Assembly: GCA_043797615.1 (NCBI GenBank)
Contig: JAZDPK010000040.1
Span: forward strand, 1-22,794
Length of the DNA: 22,794 nucleotides
DNA from: JAZDPK01 sp043797615
GTDB taxonomy: Bacteria; Patescibacteriota; Patescibacteriia; UBA11705; JABHMO01
Direction: 5' to 3'
Of this stretch, positions 5,587-11,995 are shown in pieces. Position 1 is the stretch's first letter. Every line of letters begins with the position of its first letter. Below the pieces are notes generated by a model, which did not search any database, was not told where the DNA came from, and saw only the letters and a program-made list of their open reading frames with translations. The translations under genes were made by a program, and so were the position numbers.

Positions 5587-5994
5587 ATGAGCGTTATTTT
5601 AAGTTTTGGAATGACGATCACCTGGAAGGAATTGCATTATGTTTTTCTTGCGGAGATAGGGCAGATAACATACTTGGCAAGAATAATTGAGGATGAGGAT
5701 GTTAAAAAGAAGCTTATTCAGCGGTATCTTATTTTGGAAGATAAAAGCGCGCAAGGCGATTTTTATGATCAGAGAAAAATATCGCACCCGCTTTATAGTT
5801 TTGTGACATTATCCACTGTTGAATTCGAGGGCGATATAGCTTTATTGCATAGACTTTCTAACAATACGACAGTTGTGGAAGGCGTTGCTCCGTGCTGCAG
5901 TTTGAATGCGCTTGATATCGTTGAATTAAAAAAAGCGATTATTGACAATGACGGCATCGCAAAAGAACTTCAAGATTATATTAAAACATTATAA
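5587..5994 (+). CDS. unknown protein coupled to Panacea antitoxin (candidate toxin)
   Basis: 135 residues, not recognised. It is predicted soluble and mostly helical, with acidic patches and two adjacent cysteines (PCCS) near residues 102-105. Its ATG lies 2 bp after the Panacea stop, so translation is probably coupled; ATG 5611 (MTITWKEL) is an alternative start. Its position makes it the likely partner of the Panacea protein, by analogy with known Panacea toxin-antitoxin pairs. No catalytic motif of a known toxin class could be read. A strong A/T hairpin terminator begins at its stop codon. Confidence 0.7.
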   Translation: MSVILSFGMTITWKELHYVFLAEIGQITYLARIIEDEDVKKKLIQRYLILEDKSAQGDFYDQRKISHPLYSFVTLSTVEFEGDIALLHRLSNNTTVVEGVAPCCSLNALDIVELKKAIIDNDGIAKELQDYIKTL

Positions 5995-6031
5995 AAAATA
6001 AAGCGCGTTAAACTTCGTGTTTTATTTTTTT
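5993..6031. terminator. terminator closing the defence island
   Basis: AAAAAATAAAGCGCG (5993-6007) pairs over 15 positions, with G-U pairs, to CGTGTTTTATTTTTT (6016-6030). The T-rich arm gives the release tract. It ends just before the transporter promoter. Confidence 0.75.
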
Positions 6032-6034
6032 ATT

Positions 6035-6043
6035 TGCTATAAT
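6035..6043 (+). promoter_or_regulatory. extended -10 promoter, probably leaderless transcript
   Basis: TGcTATAAT, with TATAAT at 6038-6043. The ATG of the transporter is at 6050, so transcription should begin at or within a base or two of the start codon. No clear -35 box is seen in the T-rich region upstream. Confidence 0.65.
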
Positions 6044-6049
6044 TAACCC

Positions 6050-7348
6050 ATGCCAAACATCTTCAAACGATTCTCCGCCATAGGCGGATTATCCTCGCGG
6101 ATAAAGAAAAGTCTAAAAATTTTTGGCCCCGGCGTGATCACCGGCGCGGCGGACGACGATCCGTCCGGAATCGCGACTTATTCGCAGACCGGCGCAGAGT
6201 TCGGCTACGGCCAGCTGTGGGTGGCGCTGTTTGTTCTGCCCTTCATGACCGCGACCCAGGAAGCCTGCGCGAGAATCGGCGCGGTAACCGGCAAAGGATT
6301 GGCCGCGGTAATCAAACAGCATTATTCAAAAAAAATCCTGCTCGGCGCGGTGGTTTTGATTTTAATCGCCAATACGATCAACATCGGAGCGGATATCGGC
6401 GCTATGGCCGCGGCTCTGCAATTGATTTTAAACGTCAATTTCGTCGTAATCGCGCTCGGCTTTACCGCTTTGATTTTAATTCTGGAGATATTCACTTGCT
6501 ACCGCACTTATTCCCGCATTTTAAAATGGTTCGCTCTGGCGCTTATCGCTTATCCGATTACCGTTTTCCTGGTTAAGGAACCGTGGTTTGAAATTTTCCG
6601 AGCGACTTTCGTGCCGCATATCGAATTCAACTTTGCATTTTTATTTTTACTTGTCGGCGTGATCGGCACGACGATTTCGCCGTACATGTTTTTCTGGGAA
6701 GCGTCGGAAGAAGTGGAAGAGGAGCGGGCGCAGCATTTGAATCGCGCCACCGGTTTAAAAAGGTTTATCAAAAAAATGCGCTGGGACAATTTCATCGGCA
6801 TGCTGTTTTCAAATATCGTAACCTGGAGCATCATCGTTGTCGCCGCAACGGTTCTGCACAAGAACGGCGTAACAAACATCGGAACGGCGGCGGACGCGGC
6901 CGCGGCGCTGGAACCTTTGGTGCATACTTTCAGCAACGCCGGATTCTGGGCAAAGTTTATTTTCTCGATCGGGATAATCGGCGTCGGGCTCCTGGCCGTG
7001 CCGGTTTTGTCCGGTTCGGCGTCGTACGCTTTGTCCGAAGCGGTAAATTGGAAAGAAGGATTGAATCTGAAATTGAAAAAAGCGCACGGCTTCTATGGCG
7101 TCATTACGATCGCGACGATTATCGGACTGGCGATCAATTTCATCGGCATCAATCCGATCAAAGCGCTGATCTTCACCGCGGTGATCAATGGCGTCGTGGC
7201 TGTTCCATTGATATTTTTAATCGCACGCATCGCGAAGAATAAAAAAATAATGGGTGAATACACGAGCGGAAAGCTGTCGAATATTTTGGTGTGGTCGACG
7301 TTTGCGATCATGCTTTTGGCGGCGGTCGGCATGCTAATCGTTGTATAA
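6050..7348 (+). CDS. NRAMP-related divalent metal transporter with altered metal site
   Basis: A 432-residue membrane protein with about eleven helices, SLC11/NRAMP family (COG1914). The helix 1 signature reads DPSG (37-40) where manganese/iron NRAMPs have DPGN. The helix 6 signature reads ISPYM (209-213) where they have MPH. Both metal-coordinating Asn and Met are thus replaced. An acidic run (EASEEVEEER) follows helix 6. Such changes are known in NRAMP-related proteins that carry other ions such as Mg2+; that substrate here is inference. The start codon sits directly downstream of an extended -10 box with no ribosome-binding site. GATC is common in this gene, in contrast to the nuclease gene upstream. 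It shares a bidirectional terminator with the convergent nucleotidase gene. Confidence 0.9.
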   Translation: MPNIFKRFSAIGGLSSRIKKSLKIFGPGVITGAADDDPSGIATYSQTGAEFGYGQLWVALFVLPFMTATQEACARIGAVTGKGLAAVIKQHYSKKILLGAVVLILIANTINIGADIGAMAAALQLILNVNFVVIALGFTALILILEIFTCYRTYSRILKWFALALIAYPITVFLVKEPWFEIFRATFVPHIEFNFAFLFLLVGVIGTTISPYMFFWEASEEVEEERAQHLNRATGLKRFIKKMRWDNFIGMLFSNIVTWSIIVVAATVLHKNGVTNIGTAADAAAALEPLVHTFSNAGFWAKFIFSIGIIGVGLLAVPVLSGSASYALSEAVNWKEGLNLKLKKAHGFYGVITIATIIGLAINFIGINPIKALIFTAVINGVVAVPLIFLIARIAKNKKIMGEYTSGKLSNILVWSTFAIMLLAAVGMLIVV

Positions 7349-7392
7349 AGATGTACATGGTACTTATCATATACATTTATTTAAATCCATAG

Positions 7393-7407
7393 TATCCATC
7401 ATGGATA
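7393..7407. other. small palindrome in transporter 3' spacer
   Basis: TATCCAT-C-ATGGATA is a perfect seven-pair palindrome. CATCATGGAT occurs twice in the spacer 7349-7454. Nothing else is recognisable there. Confidence 0.4.
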
Positions 7408-7454
7408 TTTCTATTTTAAAGTTCCCTGGTTCTCATCATGGATTATAAAAATAT

Positions 7455-7485
7455 AAAAGGCCTTGACATTGCGTCAGGCCTTTTT
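7455..7485. terminator. bidirectional terminator between convergent genes
   Basis: AAAAGGCCTTGAC (7455-7467) pairs with GTCAGGCCTTTTT (7473-7485), with one bulged T. A- and T-runs on both sides serve the transporter (+) and the nucleotidase (-). Confidence 0.9.
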
Positions 7486-7489
7486 GAAT

Positions 7490-8056
7490 TTAGAACAGAG
7501 GAATGGCGAATTCGGCGCGGTAGATCTGCGCCAGGGCGATTTTGATCGCGTCCGCCAAAATTTTTTTACGGCTGAATTTGTTGTTCGTGAGGAATGAATG
7601 CGGATCGTCGGCCTGGCAAGGCGAATGAGGATATTGCATTGCCAAAGTCTGGCCCCAAGTCCTTTTGTCAAAGCCGGCTTCGCGCGTCTCCTGCACGGTT
7701 GCTCGCGGAACGGCGATTCCGGCGGACAGCGTTTTGAGCGTGTTGTAGCCGGGCGTGCAGAGAATAATCACCGCGATGTCAGTGAAATTATGATCTTCTT
7801 TCAAAAGTCCGTTTTCAATCGAAACTAATAAGTCATATTCCGAATGCGCGTCGGCTGCCTTGAGCAAGCGGTTTGAGGCGCCTTGCTCGATTTCATCAAG
7901 ACCGTACGGCTGAATATTCACGCCAGATTTGGCGCTGACCGGAATGAATTGAAATTCATCAGGCGCTTTGCCCAAAGCCTCGGGCATGATCTCGAGAACC
8001 GCTTCTTTCACCGCGAACAATTTCACCGTGCTGGTCGATGCGACGACGATTTTCAT
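7490..8056 (-). CDS. DUF84/YjjX-family inosine/xanthosine triphosphatase
   Basis: 188 residues. The N-terminal MKIVVASTSTVKLFAVKEAV (nucleotide-binding start), SGVNIQPYGLDEIEQGASNR and YDLLVSIENGL match the YjjX/DUF84 (NTPase_I-T) family, which hydrolyses non-canonical purine triphosphates such as ITP and XTP to keep them out of RNA and DNA. The usual length is 170-180 residues, so the protein is complete. The start is supported by AAGGAGG six bases upstream on the minus strand (8060-8067 region). Its promoter is back-to-back with that of the gene at 8301. It is cytoplasmic; substrate preference cannot be read. Confidence 0.87.
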   Translation of the reverse strand: MKIVVASTSTVKLFAVKEAVLEIMPEALGKAPDEFQFIPVSAKSGVNIQPYGLDEIEQGASNRLLKAADAHSEYDLLVSIENGLLKEDHNFTDIAVIILCTPGYNTLKTLSAGIAVPRATVQETREAGFDKRTWGQTLAMQYPHSPCQADDPHSFLTNNKFSRKKILADAIKIALAQIYRAEFAIPLF

Positions 8057-8102
8057 TTTTGCCTCCTTTTATCGGTTAAATTGGAATGAACGATGAGACT
8101 TA

Positions 8103-8130
8103 ATTTTATATCATTTCAATAAAATGTCAA
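8103..8130 (-). promoter_or_regulatory. promoter of the DUF84 gene
   Basis: On the minus strand: TTGACA (8130-8125), 16-nt spacer, TAAAAT (8108-8103). The start is near 8097, about 40 nt before the ATG at 8056. Its -35 box is the left half of the palindrome TGTCAAGTTGACA. Confidence 0.7.
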
Positions 8131-8131
8131 G

Positions 8132-8160
8132 TTGACAATGACAGTGAATTTGCATATGCT
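8132..8160 (+). promoter_or_regulatory. promoter of the PilB-like gene
   Basis: TTGACA (8132-8137), 17-nt spacer, TATGCT (8155-8160). The -35 box lies one base from the divergent -35 box (8125-8130). A second TTGACA at 8173-8178 has no good -10. The leader to 8301 would be about 134 nt and contains the 10-bp and 7-bp repeats. Confidence 0.6.
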
Positions 8161-8186
8161 TTAATTAGTCCGTTGACAATCGAGAA

Positions 8187-8226
8187 AGTTGATTAAAGTT
8201 AATTATGGTTTATTAAGGTTGATTTT
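8187..8226. repeat. decamer tandem repeat AGTTGATTAA x4
   Basis: AGTTGATTAA, AGTTAATTAT, GGTTTATTAA and GGTTGATTTT at exact 10-bp spacing. The same family recurs at 16864-16903; both copies begin within GAGAAAGTTGATT. Confidence 0.85.
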
Positions 8227-8262
8227 CAAGGCAATGATCAAGTCGAAACGTATTATCTGTAA

Positions 8263-8283
8263 AAATCCGAAATCCGCAACCCG
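8263..8283. repeat. heptamer tandem repeat AAATCCG x3
   Basis: AAATCCG, AAATCCG, CAACCCG, ending directly before the AAAAAAGGAG ribosome-binding site of the gene at 8301. Confidence 0.7.
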
Positions 8284-8300
8284 AAAAAAGGAGAATAAAA

Positions 8301-10205
8301 ATGTTGTTAGGAGAAAAAGAACACGACGCGTTGATTGAATTGAAAGAGAAATACAAAGTGCCGATTTTCACCTTGGAAGAAATCCTCTTCCATTGCGAGC
8401 CGGCCGGTCGTGGCTATCTGACGAAAGAAGCAATGCTGGCATATGCCTGCATGCCAATCGGATGCGAATCTTTGTACCAGGAAGACGATTCGTTATGCGT
8501 CGTCATTTCAGCCGAATTGACCAGCGATGAAATGAACAATTTGAAAGGCATGTCGGGCAAAAAAATCATTGTCGCCGCTGTCGCGTTGAAAGAAAACGTT
8601 TATGCGGCGATCAATCAATTGGCAAACCGCGGCAAGCTCGAAGCAAAGGAAAAAACGTTGGGCGAACTGTCGAGAAAATACGGCGTGCCGATCGTTGATC
8701 TGAATGAATATGTGATTGAACCGGAAGTGGTGCGTCTCGTGCCCCAAGAGTTTGCGATTAGAAATTTGTGTTTTCCGTTCGGCCGAGTCGATGAAGGCAG
8801 AATTTGCGTTGCCGTTGCCGATCCGTCGGACATCAAAATGCTCGATGAAGTCAAATTCGCAACCGGAGAGAATATCGAAGTTTGCTTCAGTGCTGAAGAC
8901 GATATTCGCGCGGCGATTGAGAAATGGGCATTCTGTTTCAAAAAAGAAGGCGTAACATGCGACGACGTGATGGAAAATTTCATCGAAGACGAAGTCGAGT
9001 TCGGCGCGAAAGAGCCGGACGTTGTTGACCTGGAAAGAAGCGCGGAAGACGCGCCGATCGTGCGGCTGGTCAATATGATTCTAATGGACGGAATCCGTCG
9101 GAACGCGAGCCACATTCACGTTGAACCTTATGAAAAAGACTTCCGCGTGCGCCTGCGCATCGACGGCGTGCTGTATGAAGTGATGCGGCCGCCGATGAGC
9201 TTGAAAAACGGAATTATTTCGCGCATCAAAATCCTGGCGGAAATGGACATTACCAACCGGCAGACGCCGCAAATCGGTAAGATCAAACTGCGGCTCGGCA
9301 AAGGCAGGGAAAAAGACATATCTGTTTCCACTTTTCCGACGTCGCACGGCGAAAAGATCATGCTAAAAATTCTGCACAAGAGCGACGAAAAAATCAACGA
9401 TCTGTTGCATCTGGGGCTGGAAGCGGATCAGTACGAGCTTTTGCGCACGGCCGTGAAAAAGTCCGGGCTCATCCTGATTGCCGGCCCGCACGATTCTGGA
9501 AAAAACACCACCATGAAAATGCTGGCGCAGGAGTTGAATAAAACAACGGCGAACATCGTGGTTGTCGGCGGAAACGATTGGAGTATTCCGTGGATCAACC
9601 ACACCGATTCCTTGGACGCGCTGAACAACGCGGTTCGTCATCAGGACGCCGACGTCATCGTCATTGGCAAATTGGACGAGCGTTCGCTGCAAATCGCGAT
9701 GAAATCTGGGGCGATGGGCAAGAAAGTGATTGCGGGCATCGACTATTGCGGCGATGCGGCCGAAGTCGTGTCGATGCTTGCCAACCTGGGCGCGCCGCGC
9801 TATCAGATCGTCAATTCCGTGAATTTCATCGTTTCGCAGCGGCTTGTGCGTTGCCTTTGCCTCGAATGCGAGCAGAAAGCGACGGAACAGCAAATTGAAG
9901 CAATTTTAAAGTCGCTTGGTTGGGATGTGGAAGAAACAATCGAAACAAAAGCGAATATTCATTTGCCGGGTCAAGGCTGTCGCAATTGTTCGCAAACGAC
10001 ATTCAAAGGCCGAACTGGCATCTTTGAAATCCTGACGATGACTGCAGACATGCGCGAAATAATTTCCAACGGCGCCGATGCCAAGGAAATCAGAGCACAG
10101 GCGAAAAAAGACGGCATGATGACATTGTTCAACGCCGGCTGCGAAAAAGTTTATGAAGGCGTTGTTTCGAATGTGGAATTACTGGCGATGGATTTAGTGA
10201 AATAG
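8301..10205 (+). CDS. PilB/GspE-like protein with degenerate ATPase motifs (predicted pseudo-ATPase)
   Basis: 634 residues. The order is a divergent first MshEN-like domain (about 1-108), a better conserved second one (about 118-208), the N2 domain (APIVRLVNMIL to about 360, with HIHVEP), then the RecA-like ATPase domain. The fold is kept but the catalytic motifs are not. Walker A reads GPHDSGKN (395-402, Asn in place of Thr/Ser). The Asp box reads VGGND (422-426). Walker B reads GKLDE (456-460) instead of GEIRD. The His box is replaced by GIDYC (479-483). The zinc cysteines C520/C523 and C560/C563 remain. The intact PilB at 11996-13708 shows the contrast. It could regulate or scaffold the pilus motor. 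The strong AAGGAG site before ATG 8301 argues it is expressed. Confidence 0.88.
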   Translation: MLLGEKEHDALIELKEKYKVPIFTLEEILFHCEPAGRGYLTKEAMLAYACMPIGCESLYQEDDSLCVVISAELTSDEMNNLKGMSGKKIIVAAVALKENVYAAINQLANRGKLEAKEKTLGELSRKYGVPIVDLNEYVIEPEVVRLVPQEFAIRNLCFPFGRVDEGRICVAVADPSDIKMLDEVKFATGENIEVCFSAEDDIRAAIEKWAFCFKKEGVTCDDVMENFIEDEVEFGAKEPDVVDLERSAEDAPIVRLVNMILMDGIRRNASHIHVEPYEKDFRVRLRIDGVLYEVMRPPMSLKNGIISRIKILAEMDITNRQTPQIGKIKLRLGKGREKDISVSTFPTSHGEKIMLKILHKSDEKINDLLHLGLEADQYELLRTAVKKSGLILIAGPHDSGKNTTMKMLAQELNKTTANIVVVGGNDWSIPWINHTDSLDALNNAVRHQDADVIVIGKLDERSLQIAMKSGAMGKKVIAGIDYCGDAAEVVSMLANLGAPRYQIVNSVNFIVSQRLVRCLCLECEQKATEQQIEAILKSLGWDVEETIETKANIHLPGQGCRNCSQTTFKGRTGIFEILTMTADMREIISNGADAKEIRAQAKKDGMMTLFNAGCEKVYEGVVSNVELLAMDLVK

Positions 10206-10233
10206 CAAAGTAATGAGTAATCATTAAGACAAC

Positions 10234-10270
10234 AGAAGCTTCCTTTCGAAAAGGGGCTTCTTTTAATTTT
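10234..10270 (+). terminator. terminator of the PilB-like gene
   Basis: GAAGCTTCCTTT pairs with AAAGGGGCTTC (ending 10260) with a small bulge, followed by TTTTAATTTT. Confidence 0.75.
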
Positions 10271-10279
10271 CCAATAAAA

Positions 10280-10288
10280 TGGTACAAT
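10280..10288 (+). promoter_or_regulatory. extended -10 promoter
   Basis: TGgTACAAT with TACAAT at 10283-10288 and a poor -35. The start is expected near 10295, inside the left arm of the inverted repeat at 10291-10392. Confidence 0.45.
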
Positions 10289-10290
10289 GT

Positions 10291-10392
10291 GGTTACAAGA
10301 TGTACAAGATTAAAGCGTACCAGATAATACAAGATTGTCTTGAATATATTGTCTCGCCAATCTCGTATATCTTGTAATTACATCTCGTAACC
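10291..10392. repeat. long imperfect inverted repeat ending at a start codon
   Basis: GGTTACAAGATGTA (10291-10304) is complementary to TACATCTCGTAACC (10379-10392) with one mismatch. The left side carries ACAAGAT at 10295, 10304 and 10329. The right side carries ATCTYGT at 10360, 10369 and 10382. The ATG of the next gene is at 10395, so the leader could fold into one long hairpin. Confidence 0.65.
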
Positions 10393-10394
10393 AT

Positions 10395-10706
10395 ATGACA
10401 AATAAACACCCGGCTCTCATCGGCTTTTTCCAAGCGCTCGGCATCGCGATTTACTGCGGCATTGTCGCCGGAATTTTCAATTTAGCGGAAAGATTTTTCA
10501 AGGACAAGCCGGACAGCGCGTTCGCACCCGCGCTGATGCTGACGCTTCTTGTTTTTTCCGCGGCGCTTTGCGGATTGATCGTCTTCGGCTATCCGATTTA
10601 TTTGGCGATGAACAAGGATATTAAAAAAGCTTTGCGAGTGCTGTTTTACACGCTGCTGTTCGTGCTGGCGATTATACTGATAATAATTTTCATAATAATA
10701 ATATAA
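10395..10706 (+). CDS. small three-TM membrane protein, CPR-type hypothetical
   Basis: 103 residues with three hydrophobic segments: about 8-32, 44-71, and 82-103, the last almost all Ile/Leu/Val. A charged stretch between segments one and two (ERFFKDKPD) and a basic loop between two and three (MNKDIKKALR) suggest a defined topology. It resembles short hypothetical proteins of Parcubacteria, but no named family is recognised. It has no Shine-Dalgarno; the start codon directly follows the inverted repeat. The C-terminus, ending in Ile repeats, is unusually hydrophobic. Confidence 0.7.
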   Translation: MTNKHPALIGFFQALGIAIYCGIVAGIFNLAERFFKDKPDSAFAPALMLTLLVFSAALCGLIVFGYPIYLAMNKDIKKALRVLFYTLLFVLAIILIIIFIIII

Positions 10707-10787
10707 ATTGCCGCTGATGCGAATGAACAGGCATGCAAATGCTGCGAATATTCGAGAAGATTAATAAAAATAAATCATTTGATTGTT

Positions 10788-10816
10788 TTGTTAATCCTCC
10801 AATGATCAAATAATAA
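10788..10816 (+). promoter_or_regulatory. weak promoter of the transglutaminase-like gene
   Basis: TTGTTA (10788-10793), 17-nt spacer, TAATAA (10811-10816). The start is near 10823, about 14 nt before the ATG at 10837. The rest of 10707-10787 shows nothing recognisable. Confidence 0.4.
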
Positions 10817-10836
10817 ATCAATAAATTTTCTTTTAT

Positions 10837-11826
10837 ATGCCCGAAGGAGCGCCTCAATTCGTAGTTGAAAATCCCAAAAGAATTCCCGCTCGGGAAAAAT
10901 TAAATAAAACGATCCGGCCTTTGCGTTCGGTGGAAATCGGCGATCCGGATTTATTGGAAATAAAATCCGCGGAACAGGCGAACAAAGACCGCGCGGAAAT
11001 GGAGCGGCTAAGGAATCAAGTCGTCAAAATGCGGCCGGTTCGACAGGAGGAGCCTGATGATACGGTTATGGAAGAAAACCAATTCGATAAAACGTATTTC
11101 GCGAGCGAGCGGGTGAAAAAGACGATGCCGGAAGGTTATCGCGAGGCCGACGAGAATGCCCCTTACGGCTATTATTTCGGTCGGCGAATACTCGGGCACG
11201 ATATGACTGTCAACGACAGTGTTTACATAGGCGAAGGCGATCGGGAGGCGATAGTGATCGATGACAAGAAAGACGCGCCGCTTCGCGAGGCGTACAGAAG
11301 GTTCATTGAAACCAGGCGGCAAGAGGCGCTGATGCAAATCAAATCGAAAAAGAATATTCTCTCAAAAGCTTTTGCGGCGATATTTAATAAAAGCAACGGA
11401 GGAGAATTGACGAAAGAGCAATTTTTAGACGGAATAGCCAAAAGCGTTTTCGATTTTGTGCGTCAAGCGATGCCCAACAATTTGACTTTGGTGAATGAAC
11501 TCGCCCAAAACGCGATAAACATGAGCAAGAGCCGTAAAACTTACATTGGCTCTTATCTCAACGAAAAGGCCGGAGTCTGCCGCCATCAGGCATTGCTGTC
11601 CGCTTATGTTTTGGAAAAATTGATCAATGACGGATATTTGCAAGGGCAAGTTTCGGTCGACCGCAACAAAGTTAAAAGCCGCGGCGGCCATGCTTGGGCG
11701 CGCTTTACCGATAAAGACGGCGAAATCACCATTATCGACGCGGCGCAAAATTTCTGCGGCAAAATGGAAGACGCCGGGCAATTCCGGTGGAAATACGCCA
11801 GGCCGGAGGATGGACATAAAAAATAA
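10837..11826 (+). CDS. transglutaminase-like cysteine protein
   Basis: 329 residues, soluble, without signal peptide or membrane segment. The C-terminal third carries a Cys-His-Asp triad in transglutaminase-like order: C248 in AGVCRHQALL, H285 in GGHAWARF and D301 in TIIDAAQN. Such domains act as proteases, peptidases or transamidases on protein substrates. The first 100 residues are charged and probably disordered, and the middle (about 147-230) is helical. The substrate cannot be predicted. The gene stands alone, has no ribosome-binding site, and is followed by tandem repeats and a terminator shared with the convergent pilB gene. Confidence 0.72.
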   Translation: MPEGAPQFVVENPKRIPAREKLNKTIRPLRSVEIGDPDLLEIKSAEQANKDRAEMERLRNQVVKMRPVRQEEPDDTVMEENQFDKTYFASERVKKTMPEGYREADENAPYGYYFGRRILGHDMTVNDSVYIGEGDREAIVIDDKKDAPLREAYRRFIETRRQEALMQIKSKKNILSKAFAAIFNKSNGGELTKEQFLDGIAKSVFDFVRQAMPNNLTLVNELAQNAINMSKSRKTYIGSYLNEKAGVCRHQALLSAYVLEKLINDGYLQGQVSVDRNKVKSRGGHAWARFTDKDGEITIIDAAQNFCGKMEDAGQFRWKYARPEDGHKK

Positions 11827-11829
11827 ATA

Positions 11830-11889
11830 CTAAACTCTAAATTCTAAACACTAAATAAATTCAAAGCACAAAATCCAAAGCACAAAAGC
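11830..11889. repeat. two adjacent heptamer tandem repeats
   Basis: CTAAACT, CTAAATT, CTAAACA and CTAAATA (11830-11857), then after four bases CAAAGCA, CAAAATC, CAAAGCA and CAAAAGC (11862-11889). All are at exact 7-bp spacing. The second array shares its unit with 1148-1168. Confidence 0.85.
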
Positions 11890-11911
11890 CCGAAGGGATC
11901 CCGTTGGGATA
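11890..11911. repeat. 11-bp direct repeat of mini-palindromes
   Basis: CCCGAAGGGAT is followed directly by CCCGTTGGGAT. Each half can fold on itself, and GGGATCCC spans the joint. The 16-mer AAATTTAAAATCTAAA that follows (11911-11926) also occurs in the spacer near 1222. Confidence 0.6.
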
Positions 11912-11956
11912 AATTTAAAATCTAAAACATAAAAACAATTGAGCATTATAAAAATA

Positions 11957-11988
11957 AAAAAAGCGGAATCTTGAGAGGTTCCGCTTTT
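11957..11988. terminator. bidirectional terminator (pilB and transglutaminase-like gene)
   Basis: AAAAGCGGAA pairs with TTCCGCTTTT (11979-11988). The minus strand continues into a long T-run, making it a strong terminator for pilB. Confidence 0.9.
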
Positions 11989-11995
11989 GCGTTGG

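Noticed and set aside
8234..8340. Short basic leader peptide starting at ATG 8234
   Set aside because: There is no ribosome-binding site, and its sequence comes from the AAATCCG repeat and overlaps the real start at 8301.
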